Translations under genes and position numbers: made by a program
Notes under the pieces: generated by a model
What the model saw: only the letters and a program-made list of their open reading frames with translations
Told to the model about the DNA's origin: nothing
Database searches by the model: none
Part shown: positions 14,833-22,360 of the stretch, in pieces
Numbering within the stretch: position 1 is the first letter of the stretch
Layout: each line of letters opens with the position of its first letter
Source: an uncultured Oscillospiraceae bacterium
Lineage (GTDB): Bacteria; Bacillota; Clostridia; Oscillospirales; Acutalibacteraceae
Length of the DNA stretch: 40,403 nucleotides
Reading direction: 5' to 3'
Assembly: GCA_910587835.1 (NCBI GenBank)
Contig: CAJUNQ010000040.1
Coordinates: forward strand, 1-40,403

Positions 14833-15992
14833 CGCATATCCGCCTCCCTCTCTAGAATCACGCCGCTGTAGGCGCTTACGGCGGCGGCCTCGTAGTCTGT
14901 GTAGTCGAAGCCCGCCGTGTTGCTGCCCTGCCCGGCCTTCTTCTCCACAGCGGTGGTGATTATCCAGGCCGGGCGGGCGTAGAGGCCCTTGCTGTCGGTG
15001 ATGATCACATAGTTCAGCTCTAAGCTGATGATTTCGCTGTTCTCAAAGTGGATAGCCTTGCTGTACTCCTCCACATAGGCCTTCAGGGCCTCCTCCGGCG
15101 GGATGATGGGCTCGGCGGAGATGGCCTCGCCGGGCTCTACCATGCTTCCGGCGCGGAAATCGATCAGGCCGTCTTTATGGTAGATGGCCCGGACGCCGGG
15201 GAGGCTGCCGCCCCCGCTCTCCCCAAAGGTGGACTCGGCCCACTGGGCGTTGCAAAAGGGAATGCCGTCCAGAATCTCCCGGAACTCGAAGTAGTAGTAT
15301 TCGTCATCCTGGGTGAAGGTTTTGGAGATGGCCTCGCCGCCCCGGTCCCCGGCGGCGCGGTTGTAGATATCCCGGTTCTGGTTCAGCAGCCCGGCGGTGT
15401 GGGCCTCGCCGCGAATCAGCTGGCAGCTGGGGACAGAGCAGGCGGACAGCCTGGCCTCAAGCTCCGCCAGGGCGTCGTCATAGGTCATGAAGCCCAGGTC
15501 TTCCCGGCCGGCCTCCCCCATGCTGCCGTTTCCCATTTCTCTGGGGGTCAAATCCGTTTTGATGCACTCCCAAGGCTGCTGGCGGCGCAAATGGTAGTTT
15601 AATAATTCGCGCTCCTTCACCACTTCACCGAAATCCGCGCCGCCGGGCGTGTAGTAGCTGTAGTCCATGCCCCCATGGATAACCTCAGCATATATATGGA
15701 GATGCTCACGAAAGCTCTCGGTATGCGTCCTGAATATAGGCCCGGTGGCCTGCTCCTCCCGCTCCTGGGGCTCTGTATGCATGAATGCGTCGATTGCCCT
15801 GCGCTCGTCGGCCTCATACCAGGTAAGGCGATAGGCAGTCACCTGGCCGGGGTACTCCTCCGGCAGCTTGGCGGCGACCTTCAGGGTCTCCGGCAGCTTG
15901 ATTTCTCCTGGCGCAGAGCCCTCCCGGCACCCGGCAATCATGACGGACAGGGCGGCGCACAGCGTCAGCAGCAACAATACCCGGCGTTTCAT
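14829..15992 (-). CDS. Lipoprotein of unknown function linked to ABC-2 exporter
   Basis: 387 residues. N-terminal KRRVLLLLTLCAALSVMIAGC is a lipoprotein signal with a lipobox ending at Cys22. The rest is hydrophilic with no domain I recognise; the C-terminal part (ARPAWIITTAVEKK ... YEAAAVSAYSGVIL) recalls peptidase-propeptide-like folds such as those of YycI-type or PepSY-like proteins, but weakly. The ATG at 15992 follows GAGGAGGGG. It is the first gene of the operon. By position it could capture the exported compound or act as an immunity lipoprotein (compare LanI), which is inference. Confidence 0.75.
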   Translation of the reverse strand: MKRRVLLLLTLCAALSVMIAGCREGSAPGEIKLPETLKVAAKLPEEYPGQVTAYRLTWYEADERRAIDAFMHTEPQEREEQATGPIFRTHTESFREHLHIYAEVIHGGMDYSYYTPGGADFGEVVKERELLNYHLRRQQPWECIKTDLTPREMGNGSMGEAGREDLGFMTYDDALAELEARLSACSVPSCQLIRGEAHTAGLLNQNRDIYNRAAGDRGGEAISKTFTQDDEYYYFEFREILDGIPFCNAQWAESTFGESGGGSLPGVRAIYHKDGLIDFRAGSMVEPGEAISAEPIIPPEEALKAYVEEYSKAIHFENSEIISLELNYVIITDSKGLYARPAWIITTAVEKKAGQGSNTAGFDYTDYEAAAVSAYSGVILEREADMR

Positions 15993-16022
15993 CCTGACAC
16001 CCCTCCTCTCTATGGTGTCTCT

Positions 16023-16051
16023 ATTATATTTCATTCACTATTATATGTCAA
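16023..16051 (-). promoter_or_regulatory. Promoter of the lipoprotein-ABC operon, with flanking inverted repeat
   Basis: Minus strand TTGACA (16046-16051), 17 bp, TATAAT (16023-16028). An inverted repeat ATTTCAT (16028-16034) / ATGAAAT (16054-16060) brackets the -35 and spacer, making a plausible operator for the divergent PadR regulator. It is not the canonical ATGT-N8-ACAT PadR site. Confidence 0.8.
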
Positions 16052-16093
16052 GCATGAAATTATATTGGTATCTGGCATTTTTTGGCCCGGGAC

Positions 16094-16123
16094 TTTACTT
16101 TGGGCCTGGAAATGTGCTAGAAT
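16094..16123 (+). promoter_or_regulatory. Putative promoter of the padR gene
   Basis: TTTACT (16094-16099), 18 bp, TAGAAT (16118-16123), about 28 nt before the ATG. It is divergent from the ABC operon promoter in a short shared region. Confidence 0.6.
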
Positions 16124-16150
16124 GGTCCCATCAGAGAATGGAGGCAGCCC

Positions 16151-16489
16151 ATGAGAAGCGCGGAGATCACGAAGAAAATCCCCCTGGAGCTGTTGTGCTT
16201 ACAGCTGCTGGGGGAGCGGGACATGTACGGCTATGAGATGGTGCAGGAAATAAAAAAGCGCAGCGGGGGGCTGTTGGAGCTGAACATTACCACGCTGTAT
16301 CTGGCGTTGAAGCGGCTGAACGAGCACAACTATGTGTCTCTGTATTATTCTGACGCGGAAGCCGCCCGGGAGCGGTCGCGCATCTACTACCACCTGGAGC
16401 CCCCGGCTGAGGAGTACCGGCGAAAATTACAGGAGGAGTATGAGCGGGCTGTGCTGGGGGTAAAAAGGTTTATGGAGTATGAAGGGTGA
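16151..16489 (+). CDS. PadR family transcriptional regulator
   Basis: 112 residues, typical of the short PadR subfamily. It has an N-terminal winged helix: ELLCLQLLGERDMYGYEMVQEI is the hallmark first helix pair with the MYGYE motif, LNITTLYLALKRLNEHNYV is the recognition helix, and the RIYYHLEP wing follows. A short C-terminal dimerisation helix ends the protein. GGAGG precedes the ATG. Divergent orientation to the lipoprotein-ABC-2 operon suggests it represses that operon and responds to the exported compound, as LadR/PadR-type regulators do for drug exporters. Confidence 0.93.
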   Translation: MRSAEITKKIPLELLCLQLLGERDMYGYEMVQEIKKRSGGLLELNITTLYLALKRLNEHNYVSLYYSDAEAARERSRIYYHLEPPAEEYRRKLQEEYERAVLGVKRFMEYEG

Positions 16490-16550
16490 GCGGTGGGGGC
16501 TGTTTCAGAGTCTGCAATCAAGAGAAGGGCTCTCCCCCAGCCACCCACAT

Positions 16551-16591
16551 AAAAGCGGCGGAAGCTCCCATTGGGATGCCTCCGCCGTTTT
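16551..16591 (+). terminator. Terminator of padR
   Basis: CGGCGGA (16556-16562) / TCCGCCG (16581-16587) with an inner TCCC/GGGA stem, then TTTT. An A-run precedes the stem, so it may also work in reverse. Confidence 0.75.
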
Positions 16592-16655
16592 GCTTTCCCT
16601 TCGGCTCCGCTGGGTGTGTCAAGGGGGGGGACCAATCATGTTCTTTTTATAACTA

Positions 16656-16684
16656 TTGACAAAATCTATTTGCAAGAGTATAAT
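16656..16684 (+). promoter_or_regulatory. Promoter of the protease-paralog cluster
   Basis: TTGACA (16656-16661), 17 bp, TATAAT (16679-16684): a full-consensus promoter about 130 nt before the chosen start of the protease gene. No other clear promoter was seen before the downstream paralogs. Confidence 0.88.
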
Positions 16685-16815
16685 CAAACTGTAAAGTAAA
16701 TCTTCCCAGAAGTAGAAAATATTAAGGCAAAATGGAGGTGGGAACCATGCAGCACAGTGAGCCCGTTTTAAGTTCAAGCTCGGATAAACTATTTTTTACA
16801 AAGGAGCAAATAACC

Positions 16816-18126
16816 ATGAAAAAGCGTAAAACAAACCAATTCATCTCTATCCTGCTGGCGTTTGTGCTGCTGTTGTGCAGCGTGGTTCCCGCCTATGCTG
16901 TGGAAGGCGGGGAGCCTGACCAGATTGAGAGCCAGGACCTTTTCATCACAGACGAGGTGGCAAAGCACATTGCCCTGCTTTTTTTGGAGGACATGGTGAA
17001 TACCGGCCTTACGACCTGGGACGAGAGCACGGAGCTGGTGCGGGTGGTGCCCATGTATGACGAGACCGGCGAGAACATCAGCGCCTACACGGCGGAGCTC
17101 ACGTCGGGCTATATTGTAATTTCCTCCTACGCGGACGTGCCCAACCTGATTTTTGAGTGGGCGGACGAGGCCGAGCCTATGTATGCCGGCCTGCCCGCGG
17201 CCCACAACGCCCGCAGCGCGGCAAAAATCATCTATGTGGGCCCCGTGGACTATTATCTGGACAGCGGCAGCGACACCCTCACCGGCATAGAGGGCGAACA
17301 AGTTCCCCGGGACGCTTTGTCTAATGACTTTGACGAGTACAGAGACATAGAAAATGTTTCGCCCGAGGCCATAGAGATGCTGACAGAGGCGAAGCAGGAG
17401 GCCCTTGAGAATGGGGGGATTTCGGCGCAGGCGAACATAGGGCCGGACAATTCGGACACTGGCTACATTAGGGATTCTGTGGAATATGCAAAGAATTTGT
17501 ATGGACCGAATGGGCGTTATGAATGTACAGCCTGGAATAATAAGTGGGAAAGTGCTGCTACCTTTACTATCATGGGCAATTTTCTTGACTATAAACTACA
17601 CTGCGGTCTTGTAGCAATAACAAATGCAATAAAGATGTACGGAAATCAATATAACAAAGCGAATATCAAGCAAGCAACCAGTACCCAAGTTTTTAATAAT
17701 GTAGTAGCTGTTAATAAAGAAAATGATGAACAGTACTATAAAGTAACTGTGGATGCGAACGGAAACGTGTCGGGTGGGACGTATAGGTATAACTTAGATC
17801 AATTTATCGAGAAGTCATTCTTAAATTACGCTACTCATGTTGATGTGTATGGGCCATATTGGTGCAATATGGATAATATAAGAAATGCGACAACTGCCAA
17901 TCGTCTAATGCTTATTAACTTACATACATACGGATTACCATATATTACCTCAGCTCAATCCCCATACCACATGGTAATTGGGTATGCGTGGGCCTGTTTG
18001 ACGGAAAAAAACACATTAACATCTATGTATTTTTTAAAAATAAGTGACGGTCACTTTCCAAGTGCACGAAACCTAGATGTCACAAGACTCCCAGCGGATC
18101 AATACTGGGAAATCTATTTTGGGTAA
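16816..18126 (+). CDS. Secreted papain-like cysteine protease candidate with SpeB-like prodomain
   Basis: 436 residues. Signal peptide about 1-30 (KKRKTNQF, LLAFVLLLCSVVPAYA). The region about 40-140 (TSGYIVISSYADVPNLIFEW) resembles the prodomain of C10/streptopain-type proteases. The C-terminal domain has a Cys-His-Asp set: Cys263 in HCGLVAITNAI, His385 in SPYHMVIGYAW and Asp411 in KISDGH, the order expected of C39/C47/C10 papain-like enzymes. Activity is inferred. From about 17440 the DNA becomes strikingly AT-rich. The start at 16816 follows AAGGAG and begins the signal peptide; an in-frame ATG at 16747 with GGAGGTGGG would add 23 residues. Four paralogous membrane proteins follow. Confidence 0.7.
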   Translation: MKKRKTNQFISILLAFVLLLCSVVPAYAVEGGEPDQIESQDLFITDEVAKHIALLFLEDMVNTGLTTWDESTELVRVVPMYDETGENISAYTAELTSGYIVISSYADVPNLIFEWADEAEPMYAGLPAAHNARSAAKIIYVGPVDYYLDSGSDTLTGIEGEQVPRDALSNDFDEYRDIENVSPEAIEMLTEAKQEALENGGISAQANIGPDNSDTGYIRDSVEYAKNLYGPNGRYECTAWNNKWESAATFTIMGNFLDYKLHCGLVAITNAIKMYGNQYNKANIKQATSTQVFNNVVAVNKENDEQYYKVTVDANGNVSGGTYRYNLDQFIEKSFLNYATHVDVYGPYWCNMDNIRNATTANRLMLINLHTYGLPYITSAQSPYHMVIGYAWACLTEKNTLTSMYFLKISDGHFPSARNLDVTRLPADQYWEIYFG

Positions 18127-18131
18127 AGAAT

Positions 18132-18590
18132 ATGAGCAAAAGATTCTACCGCCCAGAAAAACGCCTCCTGCCCCTCCTGCTAGCTCTGTTCCTGGGCTTG
18201 TGCCACTTTGTGGCGGTTAATGCCCACTATGCGCCGCCCTATCACTTCAGCCCGGCAATGGTAAAGGAAATCTCAGTATACAAGTACAGCCACAACTATC
18301 TATACACAAAAGACATATCCGACAGAGAGCAGATTCGCAGAATTGTCAAGCTGCTGAACAGCTTCAAGTACACCGAAAAGGAGGAGCCTCTCCCTATGGC
18401 CGGCTGCGGCACCTCCTACTCCCTGCGTATCAAGGCCGGCTGTCGGGAGATTTGGATCTACTTCAGCGGCGGCAGAATAACCGTGGAAAAAAGAGACAAA
18501 AGCGGCACAGTGATCTTCCACGGCCCGCCCCACCATTTCCTCCCCCTACTTGACCTGGCAGACGGAAAAATAGAGTCGCTGACAGACTAA
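18132..18590 (+). CDS. Membrane-anchored paralog family, copy 1
   Basis: 152 residues, function unknown. One N-terminal membrane anchor or uncleaved signal (about 11-31, LLPLLLALFLGLCHFVAVNAH), then an extracytoplasmic domain of about 115 residues. Features shared by all four copies are YHF-x-PAMV..I near the membrane, a charged helix DREQIRRIVKLLNSFKY, a beta-rich middle, and a closing segment GTVIFHGPPHHFLPLLDL. The start is 5 nt after the protease stop without a clear ribosome site, suggesting translational coupling. Closest to copy 4 in the anchor. The layout is reminiscent of small exported DUF5301-type proteins (unverified). Confidence 0.75.
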   Translation: MSKRFYRPEKRLLPLLLALFLGLCHFVAVNAHYAPPYHFSPAMVKEISVYKYSHNYLYTKDISDREQIRRIVKLLNSFKYTEKEEPLPMAGCGTSYSLRIKAGCREIWIYFSGGRITVEKRDKSGTVIFHGPPHHFLPLLDLADGKIESLTD

Positions 18591-18606
18591 TTTCCAGGCA
18601 ACTTGG
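18579..18606 (+). repeat. Duplicated 3' end, unit 1
   Basis: 28 bp matching 19143-19170 at 26 positions by eye. In copy 1 it contains the last codons and TAA; in copy 2 the equivalent bases lie mostly past an earlier TGA. It marks the duplication junction of the array. Confidence 0.7.
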
Positions 18607-18711
18607 CGTTGGGGCATGGCCTCAGCGCCAGTGGCCTTAGCCTGCACCGGCTGCTGATGGGCCATATTGGCCGCTGCGTTTTTCATAACATGAAGCAAAG
18701 GCGGGGATAGC

Positions 18712-19146
18712 ATGAAAAATAGAAAGCTAAAAGAAATTTGGCCTTGTCTGTGTCTGCCGGCCTTGCTCATGGTATGCGCGGTCGTTTTTGTGGCTATAAA
18801 CAATCAGCCCGAGCCCCCCTATCATTTCAATTCCTCGATGATTAACCACATCACGCTACGAAGCGGAAACGGCCCCGTTATTCTGGATATATCTGAAAGG
18901 GAAGAGATAGACGAAATCATCAGCCTGTTAAATGAATTCAGATATAATGAGCGGGAAGAAATTCCTCCGGCAGGGGGTTGGGATTATGGTATTTCTTTCA
19001 CAGCCGGTGGCAAAGACATCTGGATTGTTTTTACCGCAGACAGTGTCCGCATCTATAAAAACGACGGCAGCTCAACGATTTACTTCGGCCCGCCCGACCA
19101 TTTCCGCCCCCTTGTGGACCGGATAGACGAAGCAAGGCCCCGCTGA
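18712..19146 (+). CDS. Membrane-anchored paralog family, copy 2
   Basis: 144 residues. N-terminal membrane segment about 10-30 (CLCLPALLMVCAVVFVAI), then the family domain: YHFNSSMINHITL, the helix EREEIDEIISLLNEFRY, and the terminal DGSSTIYFGPPDHFRPLVD block, nearly identical to copy 3 at DNA level. AAAGGCGGGG precedes the ATG. It ends at a TGA that falls inside sequence homologous to the coding end of copy 1, so its C-terminus is in a shifted frame and slightly shortened (EARPR instead of ESLTD). Function unknown. Confidence 0.75.
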   Translation: MKNRKLKEIWPCLCLPALLMVCAVVFVAINNQPEPPYHFNSSMINHITLRSGNGPVILDISEREEIDEIISLLNEFRYNEREEIPPAGGWDYGISFTAGGKDIWIVFTADSVRIYKNDGSSTIYFGPPDHFRPLVDRIDEARPR

Positions 19147-19170
19147 CAGACTAATTTCTAGGCAGCTTGG
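19143..19170 (+). repeat. Duplicated 3' end, unit 2
   Basis: Second copy of the 28-bp segment at 18579-18606, here mainly non-coding after the copy-2 TGA. A TAATTTC remnant also follows the stop of copy 3 at 19690. Confidence 0.7.
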
Positions 19171-19236
19171 CCTGCCCGGCTGCTGACGGGCAGATACCGG
19201 GCAACCAAGCTTCCGCGTCCAAAGAAGGGAGAACGC

Positions 19237-19692
19237 ATGATGCGCAAAAAATTATCCCTCAAAAAAATCATCCTCTTGTCATGCCTGTTCGTCTTCCTGG
19301 CTGTATGCGTGGTCTATTTCGCGTTTTTCGACCATGAGACTCTTGATTTGTCCCTTTTCCATTTTGACCCCGAGGCAGTCGAATCCATTAGTTTGCAGAG
19401 AGCTGGCGGCAGCGATATAACCATAAAGGACAGAGAGGAAATTAACGAGGCGGTCCGACTGCTCAATAATTTCAAGTATATTAATGGGCTGGAAGTCGTT
19501 CCCCCAGCAAGTGGTTGGAGCTATTATATGGTTTTGAAGTTTGGCCGCAAAGAAGTCCGCTACTTTTTTGGTTCAGACCATGTACGCATTTATGAGCGCG
19601 ACGGCAGCTCAACCGTCTACTTCGGCCCGCCCGACCATTTCCGCCCCCTGGTAGACCTGCTGAACGGACAGAGGAATTCTCTTACTGGGTAA
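19237..19692 (+). CDS. Membrane-anchored paralog family, copy 3
   Basis: 151 residues. Membrane anchor about 10-31 (KIILLSCLFVFLAVCVVYFAFF), then FHFDPEAVESISL, helix DREEINEAVRLLNNFKY, and the DGSSTVYFGPPDHFRPLVDLL block. GAAGGGAG precedes ATGATG; either ATG is possible. It ends NSLTG, comparable to SLTD of copy 1. Its last third is almost identical in DNA to copy 2 (19063-19119 versus 19600-19657), indicating recent duplication or gene conversion. Function unknown. Confidence 0.75.
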   Translation: MMRKKLSLKKIILLSCLFVFLAVCVVYFAFFDHETLDLSLFHFDPEAVESISLQRAGGSDITIKDREEINEAVRLLNNFKYINGLEVVPPASGWSYYMVLKFGRKEVRYFFGSDHVRIYERDGSSTVYFGPPDHFRPLVDLLNGQRNSLTG

Positions 19693-19773
19693 TTTCAAAG
19701 AAGGAACGCTTGTGCGGCAGCGGCCCCGCATAGCGGAAGACGAGCTTTTATGGCAAATCCCCAAGAGGTAGCT

Positions 19774-20229
19774 ATGGATAAGAAAATTTCACGCCGGGAA
19801 ACAAGGCTGTTGCTGTTCCTGCTGACGCTGTTTTTGGGGTTGGGACACCTTATAGCGGTCAATGCCCACCGTGGGCCGCTTTTTCATGTCAACCCGGCGG
19901 CGGTGCAGAAGATTACCGTGCACAGCGGCAAATGCGCTGCCAGTATATCCAACAGCACGGCCATTACGGACCGGGAGCGGATCGAGGAGATCGTCCGGCT
20001 GCTGAACGGCTTTACCTACACCGAGCAAGAGGAGCTGCCCCTTATGGCCGGCGGCTGCGACTCGCTGAGCCTGGCAGTGCCTGCCAGGAGCATTCGCATT
20101 GCTTTTGGCGACAATTATGTGCGCAGCTACCGGCAGGACGGCAGCTCGGTGGTATACTATGGGCCCTCCCAGTATTTTCACGGGCTGGTACAGCTGGCGG
20201 AGGAGGCCTTTGTCCCCTGCGCGGAGTAG
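19774..20229 (+). CDS. Membrane-anchored paralog family, copy 4
   Basis: 151 residues. Anchor about 12-31 (LLLFLLTLFLGLGHLIAVNAH) is close to that of copy 1. The domain has FHVNPAAVQKITV, helix DRERIEEIVRLLNGFTY, and a more diverged end DGSSVVYYGPSQYFHGLVQL. The start at 19774 is chosen because AGAGGT lies just upstream and it begins directly before the anchor; an ATG at 19750 in frame lacks a site. GC is higher than copies 2 and 3. It is followed by a bidirectional terminator. Function unknown. Confidence 0.72.
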   Translation: MDKKISRRETRLLLFLLTLFLGLGHLIAVNAHRGPLFHVNPAAVQKITVHSGKCAASISNSTAITDRERIEEIVRLLNGFTYTEQEELPLMAGGCDSLSLAVPARSIRIAFGDNYVRSYRQDGSSVVYYGPSQYFHGLVQLAEEAFVPCAE

Positions 20230-20249
20230 TCCTCCCCTCCCCTTTGTCA

Positions 20250-20299
20250 GGACACAAAAAAGCAAGGCGGCTGACAACCGTCTTGCTTTGCGTGTCTTT
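20250..20299. terminator. Bidirectional terminator between convergent genes
   Basis: AAAGCAAGGCGG (20259-20270) / CCGTCTTGCTTT (20278-20289) with an A-run on the left and T-run on the right, and an outer GACAC/GTGTC pair. It serves paralog copy 4 (+) and the M20 gene (-). Confidence 0.85.
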
Positions 20300-20316
20300 T
20301 TTTGTGTTTGAAAGCC

Positions 20317-21771
20317 TCAGAGCATCTCCTCCACCGGCACCGGCACGGCGTCAGGCTCAATGGGACAGGTGTAGCCCTTGGCCGCTGCCTGCTGAAACTC
20401 GGCCTTTGCCTTTTCCAACAGCTCCGGCTGGGTGAACAGGTCCGCCGCCGCCCCTGCCAGCGCCTTGGCCGCGTAGAGCATCCCCTTGTGGGCCACGCCG
20501 GAGGTGCCGCCGCTCACATTCTGCCAGCTGTGGCCGGGAGAATGGGCGGGCCAGGTCACAACGCTGATTTGAGCGGTAGGGGTCTGCCAGCTCACGTCTC
20601 CCACGTCGGTGGAGCCAGGGGACTGCTTGTCGCTGTGGAAGTAGGGCAGCAGGAAGTCGTTCAAAGAGGCCTTGCCGTTGTTCGAGAGCTGCGCCGCCTG
20701 CTTTTTGATCTCCGGGTCATACTTTGCGCCCATGCCAGGCAGCTCCTCGTCCTGGGGACAGGTGGCGTCCAGGGCGGCGGCAAAGTCCCGCTCCTCCTGG
20801 GTGTATTCCGGCAGGGGGGCGGCCTCCATGTTGTCATACAGAACCCGCTCCAGCGTCTCGTTGGGCAGCAGGTCGGCGGTGCCGTCAATAAAACGGCGGG
20901 TGAAGTGGGTGCCGGTCATCAACGCCGCGCCCTGGGCAATGTCGTCCACCCGGGCCAGCAGCGACTTGTTGTGGGGGACTGTGTCAGACCGCACCATATA
21001 CAGCACCGTGGCCTGGGACTGGACCACGTTGGGGGAGATGCCCCCGGTGTTGGTGATGGCATAGTGGAGGCAGTCGGTGTTGGGGATGTGCTCCCGCAGG
21101 AACTGCACCCCCAGGTTCATCAGCTCCACCGCGTCCAGGGCGCTGCGGCCCTGGTGAGGGTTGCCGGCGGCGTGGGCGGCTATGCCGTGAAAGGCGTACT
21201 CCACCTGCATAGAGGTGTTGTTGGTGCCGGTGAACACCTCGTTGGCCGTGCCCGGGTGCCAGGTCAGGGCCGCGTCCAGCTGGTAGAACAGGCCGTCCCG
21301 GGCCATAAAGGCCTTGCCCGCGCCCCCCTCCTCCCCGGGACAGCCGTAGTAAATGACCGTGCCGCTGCTGCCGGTAGCGGCCAGATACTCCTTCACTGCC
21401 CAGGCCGCGGCCAGACTGCCCACACCCAGCAGATGGTGGCCGCAGCCGTGGCCGCAGCCATTGCAGCCATTGTCTGTAACAGGGCGGGGCTCCAAGGCCC
21501 CGGCCTGCTGGCTGAGCCCGGCCAGAGCGTCGTATTCGCCCAGAATGCCGATCACCGGCCTGCCGCTGCCAAAGCTGCCGGAAAAAGCGGTTTCCATGCC
21601 CGCCACCCCGTGCTCTACCGTAAAGCCCAGCTGGGCCAGCAGGGCCTCATACCGGGCGGCGGCGTGATGCTCGGAGAGTGACAGCTCCGGGTCTGCCCAG
21701 ATGGCGTCCGCTGTGTCGAAAAACAACTGCCGCTTGTCCTCCAGCAGCTGATACAATTCTTGTTTGGTCAT
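20317..21771 (-). CDS. M20 family amidohydrolase, AbgB-like
   Basis: 484 residues, matching the AbgB subgroup (about 480) rather than the shorter hippurate hydrolases. Metal-binding segments include NGCGHGCGHHLLG, PGEEGG and HAAGNP, and the subgroup signature SPGSTDVGDVSWQTPTAQI is near residue 395. Family members cleave N-acyl-type amide bonds (p-aminobenzoyl-glutamate for AbgB, N-acyl or N-acetyl amino acids for others). AGAGGAGG precedes the ATG. It is the last gene of an operon with an amino acid ABC importer and a GNAT, so the substrate probably comes in through that importer. Confidence 0.9.
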   Translation of the reverse strand: MTKQELYQLLEDKRQLFFDTADAIWADPELSLSEHHAAARYEALLAQLGFTVEHGVAGMETAFSGSFGSGRPVIGILGEYDALAGLSQQAGALEPRPVTDNGCNGCGHGCGHHLLGVGSLAAAWAVKEYLAATGSSGTVIYYGCPGEEGGAGKAFMARDGLFYQLDAALTWHPGTANEVFTGTNNTSMQVEYAFHGIAAHAAGNPHQGRSALDAVELMNLGVQFLREHIPNTDCLHYAITNTGGISPNVVQSQATVLYMVRSDTVPHNKSLLARVDDIAQGAALMTGTHFTRRFIDGTADLLPNETLERVLYDNMEAAPLPEYTQEERDFAAALDATCPQDEELPGMGAKYDPEIKKQAAQLSNNGKASLNDFLLPYFHSDKQSPGSTDVGDVSWQTPTAQISVVTWPAHSPGHSWQNVSGGTSGVAHKGMLYAAKALAGAAADLFTQPELLEKAKAEFQQAAAKGYTCPIEPDAVPVPVEEML

Positions 21772-21811
21772 ACTTTCCTCCTCTTGATCTTCCGTTGCCC
21801 CAAAGGGGAAT

Positions 21812-22336
21812 TCAGCTTAGAAGCTTGGATAAATAGATCACCAGGTCGTCGTCATTCCGGCACTCCCCATAGGGCGGGCAGACCTGGTCCTGATACCATA
21901 CGCCGCTGCCGTCGGGAAGATAGCCCCGCTTGATGTATATTCTCTGGGCGCTGCCATACCCGCTGTGCAGGCCCACGCTGAGATATACCCTGTTGGCATA
22001 CCGGGCGGCAATCTGCTCCGCGATATCCATGAGAATGCTGCCAATGCCTTTGTTGCGGTACTTTTCCAGCACCCCAAAGTCCACAATTTCCGGCAGCCCC
22101 TGGCCTCCAAAGGGGCCGTTGGGGGAATGGGGGTAGACATGGATGTAACCCGCCGCATTCCCCTGGTACTCCGCCACCAGGGCTGTGCAGCGGCCCTCCG
22201 CCTGGTGCCGCAGCCTCATTTCATACTTTTCCGGCGTCTGGTTCCAGCCCTGGGCTATCTCCTCACAAGTGATTGTCTCTGGGTCGCTCTGCTCCATGTC
22301 CCGAACCAGCAGGCTCTGGTCTTGATAATATATCAT
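21812..22336 (-). CDS. GNAT family N-acetyltransferase
   Basis: 174 residues. The GNAT core is clear: EIVDFGVLEKYRNKGIGSILMDIAEQIA is the acetyl-CoA-binding beta4-alpha3 unit, and GSAQRIYIKRGY is the late strand-helix. CAGGAGG precedes the ATG. It lies between the ABC ATPase and the M20 amidohydrolase genes with short gaps, so co-transcribed. Together they recall B. subtilis ytm and yxe operons, where an acetyltransferase and an M20 deacetylase process imported modified cysteine derivatives. Confidence 0.87.
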   Translation of the reverse strand: MIYYQDQSLLVRDMEQSDPETITCEEIAQGWNQTPEKYEMRLRHQAEGRCTALVAEYQGNAAGYIHVYPHSPNGPFGGQGLPEIVDFGVLEKYRNKGIGSILMDIAEQIAARYANRVYLSVGLHSGYGSAQRIYIKRGYLPDGSGVWYQDQVCPPYGECRNDDDLVIYLSKLLS

Positions 22337-22360
22337 ACTGCCTCCTGCAAAAGCCCCGGG

